64,000 nucleotides of DNA. Source: Veillonella sp. VA139 (GTDB lineage: Bacteria; Bacillota; Negativicutes; Veillonellales; Veillonellaceae). The position numbers and the translations under genes are program-made. Positions 46,749-56,399 of this stretch are shown in pieces. Numbering within the stretch: the first letter of the stretch is position 1; every line of letters begins with the position of its first letter. The DNA is taken from NCBI RefSeq assembly GCF_003992005.1, contig NZ_RQVL01000003.1:62001-126000 (forward strand), written 5' to 3'. The notes below the pieces were generated by a model that was not told the origin of the DNA, made no database searches, and saw only the letters and a list, made by a program, of their open reading frames with translations.

Positions 46749-48449
46749 ATGAGCGATATCATGTATCCGGTAAGTTTCGGACATTTAATGAACCATATTT
46801 TAACAGAATATGCTACACACAATCGAGTATATAATGTGGAGCGCATGCACACAACAGGTACGGATCAACGGTTATCCTTATTTGGTCGTAACCTAGAAAA
46901 TCCATTAGGTCCTGCAGCAGGTCCACATACTCAATTAGCTCAAAACTTAGTAGCAGCCTATGTGGGAGGTTCCCGATTCTTAGAATTAAAAACAGTACAA
47001 ATTATGTTCGGTGAAGAATTGGGCATCCCAAGACCATGTATTTATTCAAAAGATGAAGCATACAATGTGGAATGGTCCTCTGAGTACCATTGCCATGCGG
47101 CTGCTGATGAATACATTAAAGCATGGTTTGCTATTAAATTAATTAGTAAAGAATGGGGCATCGGCGATCCAGATGGATTCATCTTTATTATGAGTGTTGG
47201 CTATAACTTAGCAGGTATTCAAAGTAAAGATGTAGATTCCTATATGGAATACTTACGTGCAGCACGTACTAAACCAGTTTGGAAAGAATGCGAAGAATGG
47301 GCATTAGCGAATGTGCATCAATTTAAACATGTAACAGAAGATTACATTCGTAATATTGATGACAACATTTGCCAAGGTATTACATTATCCACAATGCACG
47401 GCTGTCCTGCAGGCGAAATTGAATCGATTTGTACATACCTACTGAAAGAAAAACATCTAAATCTATATCTAAAATGTAACCCAACATTATTGGGCTATGA
47501 TCGTGTAAGAGAATTATTAGATCAAGCAGAGTTTGGATATATTGATTTTGATGCACATCAATTTGAAGTAGACTTATCTTTTAAAGAAGCAGTGCCAATG
47601 ATTGAACGATTGTTGACCATTGCAGAAGAAGAAGGGTTAGTGTTCGGTGTGAAATTGACAAATACATTCCCTGTTTCAATTCACGAAAAAGAATTACCAG
47701 GTGAGCAAATGTATATGTCTGGTAAATCCTTATTACCATTATCCATCGGTGTGGCTCAACTATTGAGTGAAACATTTGGTGAACGCTTACCAATGTCGTA
47801 TAGCGGTGGTGCAGATGCGAAAAATATTGCAGCTTTATTCCGCACAGGTATTTGGCCAATCACAGTATGTACAACTTTATTACAAGGATTAGGTTACAAC
47901 CAATTGGATAATTTGGCTAAATTAGTAGAAGCAGAAGATTACGATACTGCTAAGGTAGTTAAACCAACAGAGATTAAAGCTTTTGCGGAGGCGATGGGAG
48001 CAGCGCCAACATACAAAAAATCTGCAGCGGCTAAGAAAAAACGCGAAGAGCAACCAGGTTTCCCAACAGCTCATGATAAAAATCATGAATGTCGTGTGGT
48101 ATGTGGTACTTGCGTGCGTGTATGTCCAAATAGAACGAATGAATGCATTACTGTAGACGGTAAAAAATTAATCATTCATATTGATGAGTCATGTAATGAA
48201 TGTGGTAACTGTGCTTGCCATTGCGTACAACCATGCTTCCCATATAAAGATAAATTGACATACTTCATTGATGAAGAACGCTTATTAGCAAGCGATAATG
48301 ACGGCTTTTATATTCAAGGTAAGGAATGCGGATATCGCTTCCAAGGCGCTACGGGTCGCACAGCGATTGATGCCTTACCAGAGGTGTTGAAAGGAGTAGT
48401 GGAAGCGTTCATTAAAGAACTTCCATATTATATCTATGATACTCATTGA
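46749..48449 (+). CDS. ygfK: YgfK-like dihydropyrimidine-dehydrogenase-fold protein, short form
   Basis: This 566-residue protein corresponds to the first half of YgfK (about 1000 residues in E. coli). The N-terminal part is a flavin TIM-barrel (NPLGPAAGPHTQLAQN, TLSTMHGCPAGEIES, MSYSGGADAKNIAALF). It is followed by a double iron-sulphur segment with Cys in VCGTCVRVCPN and CNECGNCACHC. The pyridine-nucleotide/FAD oxidoreductase domains of full-length YgfK are absent, and the frame ends normally with the next gene overlapping by 14 bases. Despite the name 'selenate reductase subunit', the family belongs to purine catabolism. The start was chosen nine bases into the longer frame because of AAGGAG spacing. 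Confidence 0.88.
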   Translation: MSDIMYPVSFGHLMNHILTEYATHNRVYNVERMHTTGTDQRLSLFGRNLENPLGPAAGPHTQLAQNLVAAYVGGSRFLELKTVQIMFGEELGIPRPCIYSKDEAYNVEWSSEYHCHAAADEYIKAWFAIKLISKEWGIGDPDGFIFIMSVGYNLAGIQSKDVDSYMEYLRAARTKPVWKECEEWALANVHQFKHVTEDYIRNIDDNICQGITLSTMHGCPAGEIESICTYLLKEKHLNLYLKCNPTLLGYDRVRELLDQAEFGYIDFDAHQFEVDLSFKEAVPMIERLLTIAEEEGLVFGVKLTNTFPVSIHEKELPGEQMYMSGKSLLPLSIGVAQLLSETFGERLPMSYSGGADAKNIAALFRTGIWPITVCTTLLQGLGYNQLDNLAKLVEAEDYDTAKVVKPTEIKAFAEAMGAAPTYKKSAAAKKKREEQPGFPTAHDKNHECRVVCGTCVRVCPNRTNECITVDGKKLIIHIDESCNECGNCACHCVQPCFPYKDKLTYFIDEERLLASDNDGFYIQGKECGYRFQGATGRTAIDALPEVLKGVVEAFIKELPYYIYDTH

Positions 48450-49782
48450 ACAAGGATATCTTGTACTCCCAACGGGAGTCATGCAAGGGACGATAGCAAT
48501 TGAAAACGATAAGATTGTAGAGGTAGCCCCTCATATTGAGGCGAAACCAGGAGATGTACGAATCGATGCAAAAGGGCGTTATGTGTTGCCTGGAGGAATC
48601 GATACACATACCCATTTTGAAATGACCAATGCATTTGCCACCACGGCTGACGATTTTGATAGTGGTACGAAGGCAGCTATTATGGGGGGAACCACGACGA
48701 TTATCAACTTTGCATCGCCTTTTGAAGAATCTTTGTTAGAAGGTTTGCGACGCGATAAGAAACGGGCGGAAGGACGTTGCTCTTGTGATTATAAATTTCA
48801 TATGGAAATTTTGAATATGAATGAGCAAGTAGCAGAAGAAATTCCTAAGGTCGTTGAAGAAGGCGTCGCATCCTTCAAAGTATATATGGCCTACAGCTTT
48901 AGCATTGATGATCGGTCAATTTATGAAGCAATCAAAACAATCGCCCCAACTGGTGCGTTGGTGGCAGCCCACTGTGAGAATGGAGCGATGATTGCAGCTA
49001 AGGTACAGGAAATGAGAGAGGAAGGAGATACAGAAGCAAAGTATCACCCACTTTCAAAGCCAGATACTATAGAAGCAGAAGCAATGCATCGTTTCATTCG
49101 ACTAGGGGAATTAGCAGATTATCCAGTACATATTGTGCATGTGAGCTCTGCAGCAGGATTAGATGTGATTGAGGAACGCAGAAAAAATGGAGCAAAAGTG
49201 ACCTGTGAAACCTGTCCTCAATACTTACTATTGACAGATGAATTGTATAATCAGCCAGATGGAAAAGGATTGCGATATATCTTAAGTCCACCTCTTAGAA
49301 AACAAAGAGATGTGGAGATTTTGCAAGCGGCGGTAGAACGCGGAGTTTTCCAAACATTATGTACGGATCACTGCAATTATACATTAGCGCAAAAAGCGCA
49401 GGGTCTTGGTGACTTTACGAAAACACCAGGTGGTTTGCCAGGTGTAGAAGAGCGGATGATTCTAATGTGGGATATGTTTGTTCATAGTGGACGAATCGAG
49501 CCTGTAGAATATATGAAATTAACTAGCGAAACACCAGCTAAGTTATATGGATTATATCCAAAAAAAGGAACGTTACAGGTAGGAAGTGATGCGGATATCG
49601 TGATACTTTCACCGGATGTAACAGAATGTATGACTTCGGATACAACTCATAGTCGGTCAGACTATACACCTTATGAGGGAATGACTGTACATGGTCGAAT
49701 AGATGATGTGTTTTTACGTGGACACCATGTGGTGCAAAATAGAAAATTAGTGGAAGCCTATAAAGGGGAATTCCAACAATAA
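48436..49782 (+). CDS. hydA: Dihydropyrimidinase / hydantoinase
   Basis: This 448-residue cyclic amidohydrolase has the binuclear metal site HTHF (GGIDTHTHFEM), the carbamylated lysine in ASFKVYMAYSF, the histidines in AAHCENG and VHVSSAAG, and a late aspartate in TLCTDHCNY. It opens a hydantoin- or dihydropyrimidine-like ring to a ureido acid. Position between ygfK and the xanthine dehydrogenase supports a role in opening a purine-derived ring. The gene overlaps ygfK by 14 bases and starts without a strong site, so it depends on coupling. Confidence 0.93.
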   Translation: MILIEQGYLVLPTGVMQGTIAIENDKIVEVAPHIEAKPGDVRIDAKGRYVLPGGIDTHTHFEMTNAFATTADDFDSGTKAAIMGGTTTIINFASPFEESLLEGLRRDKKRAEGRCSCDYKFHMEILNMNEQVAEEIPKVVEEGVASFKVYMAYSFSIDDRSIYEAIKTIAPTGALVAAHCENGAMIAAKVQEMREEGDTEAKYHPLSKPDTIEAEAMHRFIRLGELADYPVHIVHVSSAAGLDVIEERRKNGAKVTCETCPQYLLLTDELYNQPDGKGLRYILSPPLRKQRDVEILQAAVERGVFQTLCTDHCNYTLAQKAQGLGDFTKTPGGLPGVEERMILMWDMFVHSGRIEPVEYMKLTSETPAKLYGLYPKKGTLQVGSDADIVILSPDVTECMTSDTTHSRSDYTPYEGMTVHGRIDDVFLRGHHVVQNRKLVEAYKGEFQQ

Positions 49783-49800
49783 TCGGAGGGAGGTCTCTGT

Positions 49801-52350
49801 ATGTACCGATTTCAGGTCAACGGTGTTTGGCGAGAGGTAGAAGAAGATAAACGATTAATGGATTATCTTCGTGACGATCTACGTTTAACTGGAACAAAGG
49901 ATGGTTGTAGTGCAGGTGCTTGTGGAGCTTGTACAATTCTCATTGATGGAAAAAAGGTAAAAGCTTGTATAGGCAAAGTTTCACAAATGGAAGGTAAATC
50001 AATTATTACGATTGAAGGCCTTACTGAACGTGAAAAAGAAGTGTATGTATATGCGTTTGCGGAGTGTGGAGCTGTGCAATGTGGTTTCTGTATTCCAGGC
50101 ATGATTATCAGTGCTAAAGCATTATTAGATACTACACTAGAGCCTACGAGAGCAGCTGTTCAAAAAGCTTTACTGGGCAATATTTGTCGTTGTACAGGAT
50201 ACGTAAAGATTGAAGATGCTATTTTATTAGCAGCTCGTATGTTTAAAGAGAATGCACCTGTTCCTAAAAATGATGCAGACGGTACGGTCGGGTCTCGGTT
50301 GCATCGTGTTGATGCGATGGAGAAAGCATTGGGTACAGGTTTATACGTAGATGATATGGTAGTGGATGGCATGATTTATGCAAAAGCTATTCGCTCTAAA
50401 TATCCAAGGGCTCGTGTAGATGCAATTCATATTGAAGAAGCCTTGGCACATCCTCAATGCGTGACAGTATTAACAGCCAAAGATGTACCTTTTAATAAAA
50501 CCGGTCATATTGTTCCAGATTGGGACGTAATGATCGCAGAAGGAGATATCACTCGCTATGTAGGTGATGCCATTGCAGTAGTTGCGGTAAAAGAAAAACA
50601 ATATTTACAAGAAGTATGTAATCTAGTGACTGTAGACTATACAGAATTGACACCTGTAGTCACTCCAGAAGAGGCTTTAGCAGAAGGAGCGCCTCAATTA
50701 CATCCGAATGGTAATATTTTGTCGCATCAATCATTAAGTCGTGGTAATGCAGATGAAGCAATTGCCAATGCGGCGCATGTGGTTACTCGTCATTATTCTA
50801 CACCACAAACGGACCATGCATTTATGGAACCTGAATGTGCTATTGCAGTGAAAACTGAAGATGGCATTCAACTCTATACAGGTAGCCAAAGTATATATGA
50901 TGATCAACGTGAAGTGGCTCGCATGTTGGAGTTGGATGTATCCAAAGTAAAAGTCCACAGCATGCTAGTAGGTGGCGGATTTGGCGGTAAAGAAGATATG
51001 AGTGTGCAACATCATGCAGCACTTGTAGCCTGGAAAACGGGACTTCCAACGAAAGTACAGTTAACTCGACAAGAAAGTTTAGAAGTACATACAAAACGCC
51101 ATGCTATGGAAATGGATATCACTACAGCTTGTGATGCAGAAGGTAAATTAGTAGCTACAAAAGTAAAAATTGTTTCTAATTGTGGAGCTTATGCGTCTTT
51201 AGGTGGACCAGTATTACAACGGGCAGGTACACACTCTAGCGGACCATATAATTTTGAAAACTTCTCCATGGATGGTATTTGTGTATATACGAATACAGTG
51301 CCTGGTGGTGCATTCCGTGGATTTGGTGTAACACAAACGATTTTTGGGCAAGAAGTGAATATTGATTTACTAGCTAAAGAAGTAGGTATGGATCCTTGGG
51401 AATTCCGCTATAAAAATGCGGTACGACCTGGTGATTACTTACCAAATGGACAAGTATGTACTCCAGATACAGGCATTGTGGAATGTTTGGAAGCCGTTAA
51501 AGATTCATATTATGCCAGCGATCGTACAGGGCTTGCCATTTGTATGAAAAATAGTGGTGTTGGTGTAGGTTTGCCAGATACAGGACGTGTTATCCTAGAG
51601 GTTCGTGACGGCAAGGTTCGTATTCGTACATCCGCAGCTTGTATTGGTCAAGGTGTAGGTACAGTGGCGGCACAAATCGTTGTAGAAGCTACAAAACTTT
51701 CACCAGAACAAATTGTAGTAGAAGCACCAGATACCGAGCGTACGCCAAATTCTGGTACCACTACTGCATCTCGACAAACGGTATTTACAGGGGAAGCAAC
51801 ACGTAGAGCAGCCGAAAAATTGGCAGAATTATTGAAAACTCAAACGTTAGCAGACCTTGAAGGAAAAGAAATATACGAAGAGTTCCTAGGTGTTACGGAT
51901 CCATTCGATTCGGACAAACAACATCCTAAGAGTCATGTGGCTTATGGGTATGGAGCTTGCGTAGCTACGATTGGAGATGATAACAAGGTAAGTGAAATTC
52001 ATGTAGCTTATGATGTAGGACGAGTGGTGAACCCTCAATCTTGTGAAGGCCAAGTTGAAGGTGGCACAATCATGGGGATGGGATATGGTGTAACAGAAGA
52101 CTTCAAATACAATGAAGGTAAGGTAGTTACCAAATATGGCACATTAGGCTTGTTAAGAGCTACACAACGCCCAGAAATCAAATGTACATTCATAGAAAAA
52201 GGTACGCCAGACCAATATGCATATGGTGCTAAAGGTATTGGGGAAATCAGTAGTATTCCAATTGCTCCAGCTATTGCAAATGCATACAATCGTTTGGACG
52301 GTATGGAACGTTGTTCTTTACCACTTGAGAAAACTGGATATCGAAAATAA
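49801..52350 (+). CDS. Selenium-dependent xanthine dehydrogenase, fused Fe-S and molybdenum subunits
   Basis: One 849-residue chain holds the two [2Fe-2S] domains and the molybdopterin domain, without FAD. Cysteines for the first cluster are in GCSAGACGACTI and KACIGK; those for the second are in QCGFCIPG and GNICRCTGY. The Mo domain runs from about residue 170, with GGGFGGKEDM, GGAFRGFGVTQ, and the base-catalyst glutamate in GAKGIGEISS. This architecture matches the selenium-dependent xanthine dehydrogenase family, where a labile selenium sits on molybdenum rather than selenocysteine in the protein. The electron acceptor could be YgfK or a ferredoxin. Confidence 0.92.
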   Translation: MYRFQVNGVWREVEEDKRLMDYLRDDLRLTGTKDGCSAGACGACTILIDGKKVKACIGKVSQMEGKSIITIEGLTEREKEVYVYAFAECGAVQCGFCIPGMIISAKALLDTTLEPTRAAVQKALLGNICRCTGYVKIEDAILLAARMFKENAPVPKNDADGTVGSRLHRVDAMEKALGTGLYVDDMVVDGMIYAKAIRSKYPRARVDAIHIEEALAHPQCVTVLTAKDVPFNKTGHIVPDWDVMIAEGDITRYVGDAIAVVAVKEKQYLQEVCNLVTVDYTELTPVVTPEEALAEGAPQLHPNGNILSHQSLSRGNADEAIANAAHVVTRHYSTPQTDHAFMEPECAIAVKTEDGIQLYTGSQSIYDDQREVARMLELDVSKVKVHSMLVGGGFGGKEDMSVQHHAALVAWKTGLPTKVQLTRQESLEVHTKRHAMEMDITTACDAEGKLVATKVKIVSNCGAYASLGGPVLQRAGTHSSGPYNFENFSMDGICVYTNTVPGGAFRGFGVTQTIFGQEVNIDLLAKEVGMDPWEFRYKNAVRPGDYLPNGQVCTPDTGIVECLEAVKDSYYASDRTGLAICMKNSGVGVGLPDTGRVILEVRDGKVRIRTSAACIGQGVGTVAAQIVVEATKLSPEQIVVEAPDTERTPNSGTTTASRQTVFTGEATRRAAEKLAELLKTQTLADLEGKEIYEEFLGVTDPFDSDKQHPKSHVAYGYGACVATIGDDNKVSEIHVAYDVGRVVNPQSCEGQVEGGTIMGMGYGVTEDFKYNEGKVVTKYGTLGLLRATQRPEIKCTFIEKGTPDQYAYGAKGIGEISSIPIAPAIANAYNRLDGMERCSLPLEKTGYRK

Positions 52351-52502
52351 TCAGTAGGGAAGAGAGTGTACTAAATCTATGAAGTTCGATGGTGTAGTAA
52401 TAGAGGGAGTGCTTGCTACACCATCAGATGATGTAAAAAAATTCAAAACATGATATAAGCATAGGACTAGTATATTCTATTAAGTAATATGAGGTGATTC
52501 AT
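52351..52502 (+). other. Intergenic hairpin with a 24-codon open frame
   Basis: GATGGTGTAG (52388-52397) and CTACACCATC (52416-52425) form a perfect 10-bp stem with an 18-base loop and no T run, so it is not a standard terminator. A short open frame (52379-52453, 24 residues, starting MKFDGVVIEGVL) overlaps it. Its ribosome binding site is weak (GGGAAGAG at long spacing). It may be a small peptide gene, a gene remnant or only a structured spacer. Confidence 0.35.
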
Positions 52503-53903
52503 ATGGCACATCAAATTCAGGGTGTTAATCATGTAGATGGAATGCTACCGATTCCGAAATTGTTTGCTTACGGTTTACAACACGTGTTGGCAATGTATGC
52601 AGGGGCTGTAGCGGTTCCCATCATCATAGCACAGGCTATGGGTTTATCAGACGAGCAGCTGATTCAATTAATTAATGCGGATTTATTTACTTGTGGCATT
52701 GCCACATTGATTCAAACGCTAGGGTTTTGGAAAATTGGTGCAAAAATTCCATTAATTCAAGGGATTACATTTGCCGCTGTGTCACCAATGATTTTAATTG
52801 GTCAAGAACATGGTATGACAAGTATCTACGGAGCCGTTATTGTGGCGGGGATAGTCACATTTTTAATTTCCCATCTGTTTAGCCGTTTAATCCGGTTTTT
52901 TCCACCTATAGTAACAGGTACTATTATTACAATTATTGGTATTACATTAATGCCTGTATCCGTTCGTTGGATAGGGGGAGGTAACCCTAGTTCACCGGAC
53001 TTCGCTAATCCTATTAACTTGTTATTAGCTACGTTAACATTAGCTATCGTAGTAGCAGTGTATCGATTTGGCAAAGGATTCTGGAGTAATGTTGCAGTCC
53101 TTGTAGGTCTAGTCGCTGGTACGCTAGTATCCATGGCATTAGGTGTTGCAAATTTAGGTGCAGTTGGTAAAGCAGAATGGTTTGCCATCGTAACACCATT
53201 AGCATTTGGCATGCCAACCTTTGAAATTTCATCTATTATTTCCATGGTTATTGTTATGCTTGTAGTAATGACAGAAACCACTGGTGATTGTATAGCTATT
53301 GGTGAAATTGTTGAGAAACCAATAGGTAAGAAAGAATTAGCTGCTTGCTTACGTGCAGATGGTTTTGCAACGATGATTGGTGGTTTCTTAAATAGTTTTC
53401 CACATACAGCATTCGCGCAAAACGTAGGTTTAGTAGCCGTAACTAATGTAAAAAGCCGTTTCGTAGTAGCTGCATCTGGTGTTATCTTAGTATTATTAGG
53501 TTTATTCCCTAAAATGGCGGCCGTTGTGGCAAGTATCCCTAATCCTGTATTAGGTGGTGCTGGTGTAGCTATGTTCGGTATGATTATCGCTAGTGGTATT
53601 CGTTCTTTATCTAAAGTACAATTTGACGGCACTTACAATCTTATGATTGTGGCGATTAGTATTGGTGTGAGCATGATTCCATTAGCAGTACCAACATTCT
53701 ATAATCATTTCCCTGAATGGTTAAAAATTGTCCTTCATAGTGGGATTACATTTGGTAGCTTAATGGCAGTATTTCTTAATGTATTGTTAAATGGTTACGG
53801 AAGTGAAACACATGTAGTACAAACAACACGCCGTGAAAAGGCGATTGCCAGATTAGATAAATGGAAAGCAGAACGAAAAATTCGTAGAAAACAATCTATT
53901 TAA
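52503..53903 (+). CDS. NCS2-family purine (xanthine/urate) permease
   Basis: This 466-residue membrane transporter has about 14 helices. The N-terminus YGLQHVLAMYAGAVAVP is typical of the NAT/NCS2 family. The substrate-site glutamate is in MTETTGDCIAIGEI. The NAT signature begins FAQNVGLVAVTN, with Gln-Asn as in purine transporters, whereas UraA-type uracil carriers have Glu. Its place directly after xanthine dehydrogenase supports purine uptake. An in-frame GTG nine bases earlier is less likely than the ATG behind GAGGTG. Confidence 0.93.
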   Translation: MAHQIQGVNHVDGMLPIPKLFAYGLQHVLAMYAGAVAVPIIIAQAMGLSDEQLIQLINADLFTCGIATLIQTLGFWKIGAKIPLIQGITFAAVSPMILIGQEHGMTSIYGAVIVAGIVTFLISHLFSRLIRFFPPIVTGTIITIIGITLMPVSVRWIGGGNPSSPDFANPINLLLATLTLAIVVAVYRFGKGFWSNVAVLVGLVAGTLVSMALGVANLGAVGKAEWFAIVTPLAFGMPTFEISSIISMVIVMLVVMTETTGDCIAIGEIVEKPIGKKELAACLRADGFATMIGGFLNSFPHTAFAQNVGLVAVTNVKSRFVVAASGVILVLLGLFPKMAAVVASIPNPVLGGAGVAMFGMIIASGIRSLSKVQFDGTYNLMIVAISIGVSMIPLAVPTFYNHFPEWLKIVLHSGITFGSLMAVFLNVLLNGYGSETHVVQTTRREKAIARLDKWKAERKIRRKQSI

Positions 53904-53978
53904 AAACATGCTATATATGGTTAGAGTTAGGTTACATATATAAGTGCTTTCTTTATAGAGAAAGTGGCACGAAAATAG

Positions 53979-54021
53979 GTAAGCACCAATTATATGTATA
54001 ATTGGTGCTTACTTTGTTTTT
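53979..54021. terminator. Strong bidirectional terminator between convergent genes
   Basis: Perfect 16-bp stem (53979-53994 with 53997-54012, two-base loop) followed by TTTGTTTTT. It separates the permease from the minus-strand csd-like gene. Confidence 0.92.
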
Positions 54022-54060
54022 GCATATGTGATATTCTAGTTATAAGAGTTGTTAGTGTTG

Positions 54061-55209
54061 TCAGTTTTGTAATAAATCTAAGCTGTTTAATATAGTATTT
54101 ACCTCATCAGCTGTGTTCTGGTAACCAAAGGAAAAGCGAACAGTGCCTCTAGGATAGGTGCCCAGTACTTGATGAGCTGTAGGAGCACAGTGCAAGCCAA
54201 CTCTAGTAATAATATGATAATTTTGTTCTAGATTGTGTGCCAGTTCCGCTGGATCACAATGAGTAGGAGAAATAGAAATCACCGCTGTCCGATTGTGAAT
54301 ATCGGGAATACCGTGAATCGTATACTTCGGAAGTTCTTGTAATCCACATAGAAATTGTTTGGTCAAAGATAATTCGTGTTGGTAAATGCGATCGATGCCT
54401 ACTGTATGGAGATGGGATAAACTAGCATGAAGACCGATAATGCCAGGGATATTAGGCGTGCCAGGTTCAAAGCGATCGGGAAAGGTAGTGGGAATCTCTA
54501 AGGTGTGAGAAAAACTACCAGTACCACCACTTAGTAGTGGCTGTATTTGATGGGCTACATCTTTGGTAAGGAGAAACCCACCAATCCCTTGGGGTCCCAA
54601 TAATCCTTTATGGCCGGTAAAGCAAAGGATGTCAATGTTCATCTCTTTCATATGGATAGGTAAGATACCAGCAGATTGGGCAGCATCTACGATACACAAT
54701 AGATTATGTTCTTTACAAAATGCACCAATTTCGGCAATGGGTTGAATGGTACCACATACATTAGACACATGAGTCACTAGAATGGCCTTTGTAGTAGGCA
54801 AGAGAAGTGATTCTAAGGTAGAGGTAATCATTTCACCTTGAGGTGTGCTTGGAATGGTGGAGTAAGATACACCTTTCATAGATAATTGATGGAGTGGGCG
54901 CATCACTGCGTTATGCTCCAAGCTGGAAATTAGGAGGTGATCACCAGCGGAGAAAAGACCTTGTAAGACCATGTTTAGACTAGTGGTCACATTGGGAGTA
55001 AAGATGACGTATTTTGGACTAGGTCCACCTAATAGTTGTTGTAACTGTTGGCGTGTTTCTAGGATCAAACGTTCCACTTGGTACGCATCTTCGTTAGAGG
55101 AGCGATGAACAGAAGCTCCATTATAGGAAATGTAATCATACATAGCTTGCGCTACAGTTGGCGCTTTCGGGAAAGAGGTACTGCTATTATCTGCATAGAT
55201 AGACTTCAT
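54061..55209 (-). CDS. Aminotransferase class V / cysteine desulfurase-like protein of selenium loci
   Basis: This 382-residue NifS-like enzyme begins YADNSSTSFPKAP. The cofactor lysine is in CFTGHKGLLGPQGIGG, and the catalytic cysteine is in RVGLHCAPTAHQ. The family (EF2568-like) is tied to selenium-dependent molybdenum hydroxylase systems and probably delivers selenium or sulphur from selenocysteine or cysteine. An upstream frame of 21 hydrophobic residues was rejected because AAAAGGAG lies just before this ATG. It diverges from yedE with a clear promoter between them. Confidence 0.9.
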   Translation of the reverse strand: MKSIYADNSSTSFPKAPTVAQAMYDYISYNGASVHRSSNEDAYQVERLILETRQQLQQLLGGPSPKYVIFTPNVTTSLNMVLQGLFSAGDHLLISSLEHNAVMRPLHQLSMKGVSYSTIPSTPQGEMITSTLESLLLPTTKAILVTHVSNVCGTIQPIAEIGAFCKEHNLLCIVDAAQSAGILPIHMKEMNIDILCFTGHKGLLGPQGIGGFLLTKDVAHQIQPLLSGGTGSFSHTLEIPTTFPDRFEPGTPNIPGIIGLHASLSHLHTVGIDRIYQHELSLTKQFLCGLQELPKYTIHGIPDIHNRTAVISISPTHCDPAELAHNLEQNYHIITRVGLHCAPTAHQVLGTYPRGTVRFSFGYQNTADEVNTILNSLDLLQN

Positions 55210-55243
55210 AATTATAACTCCTTTTAATATGTATATTATATTT

Positions 55244-55272
55244 AGTATAAAGTAATGCGTACAAAATATCAA
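55244..55272 (-). promoter_or_regulatory. Promoter of the csd-like gene
   Basis: On the minus strand TTGATA (plus 55267-55272), 17-bp spacer, TATACT (plus 55244-55249), about 35 bases before the start codon. Confidence 0.65.
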
Positions 55273-55328
55273 TTTGTAGGGGCCAAAGTAAACTAGTCGA
55301 AGAGGTAATGTTTAGTAGGAGAGATACT

Positions 55329-56381
55329 ATGAGTGGAGTAAGTGAAAAGCAAAGAATTATTATTGCTGGATTAATTATTGGTGCGATTGCTAGTTTGTTA
55401 GTGCTAGCGGGAAACCCACAAAACATGGGTTTTTGTATTGCCTGTTTTATTCGTGATTCTGTAGGAGGCTTGGGTCTGCATAGAGCAGCACCAGTACAAT
55501 ACATTCGTCCAGAGATTATTGGATTAGTGTTAGGAGCCTTTGTATTATCTTGGTTCCGTGGGGAGAGATCGGCTAAAGGTGGTTCCGCTCCAGCAACACG
55601 ATTTACCTTAGGGTTCTTTACTATGATTGGCTGTCTTATTTTCTTAGGATGCCCATTCCGTATGATTTTGCGCTTAGCAGGTGGTGACTGGAATGCAATT
55701 ATGGGTCTATTAGGATTCACAGGTGGTATTGCAGTAGGTACAGTATTTTTAAAACGTGGTTATTCCTTGGGTAGAACGTACATTGTATCTAAAATGGATT
55801 CCTCTATTATGCCAGCAGCACAGGTGATTCTATTAGGTCTTGTGGTGGCAGCGCCAGCGTTCATTTTCTTTACTGAAAAAGGTCCAGGTGCCATTCATGC
55901 TCCATTGTGGATTTCTTTAGCAGCTGGTTTAGTAGTAGGTGGCTTGGCACAATATAGCCGTCTTTGTATGGTAGGTGGTATCCGAGATATCATTTTATTT
56001 AAAGAAACAAAATTAATTCTTGGTTTTATTGCGATTCTTGTAGCAGCATTCCTAGTGAACATTTCCGTTGGCAACTTCCATCCTGGTTTTGTGAAACAAC
56101 CAATTGCGCATACAGATGGATTGTGGAACTTCTTAGGTATGGCTCTAGCAGGTTTATGCTGTACATTAATGGGTGGATGTCCATTACGTCAACTTATCTT
56201 ATCTGGTGAAGGTAATTCCGATTCTATGATTACAGTAGTAGGCTTAGCAGCAGGTGCAGCATTTGCACATAATTTTGGTTTAGCTGCATCTGGTACTGGA
56301 GTTCCAGTGGCGGGCCAAATTGCAGTAGGTGTAGGCTTTGTGATTGCTTTGGTAATTGCTGTTAAAAATCTGCGTAAATAG
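55329..56381 (+). CDS. yedE: YedE-family putative selenium transporter
   Basis: This 350-residue membrane protein contains two YeeE/YedE-type halves with about ten helices. Conserved cysteines expected to pass a selenium or sulphur species are in MGFCIACFIRD, LGCPFRM, SRLCMVGGIRD and GGCPLRQ. The start follows TAGGAGA; a longer frame is unsupported. Neighbouring TusA-like and DUF3343 genes form the usual selenium-handling trio with it. Confidence 0.92.
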   Translation: MSGVSEKQRIIIAGLIIGAIASLLVLAGNPQNMGFCIACFIRDSVGGLGLHRAAPVQYIRPEIIGLVLGAFVLSWFRGERSAKGGSAPATRFTLGFFTMIGCLIFLGCPFRMILRLAGGDWNAIMGLLGFTGGIAVGTVFLKRGYSLGRTYIVSKMDSSIMPAAQVILLGLVVAAPAFIFFTEKGPGAIHAPLWISLAAGLVVGGLAQYSRLCMVGGIRDIILFKETKLILGFIAILVAAFLVNISVGNFHPGFVKQPIAHTDGLWNFLGMALAGLCCTLMGGCPLRQLILSGEGNSDSMITVVGLAAGAAFAHNFGLAASGTGVPVAGQIAVGVGFVIALVIAVKNLRK

Positions 56382-56399
56382 AAGACATAGGAGGTAAGT

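Noticed and set aside
48447-48512. UGA stop of ygfK read as selenocysteine to extend the protein
   Set aside because: The frame after the UGA meets another stop within 18 codons and shows no YgfK-like sequence. Selenium in these enzymes is a labile cofactor, not selenocysteine.
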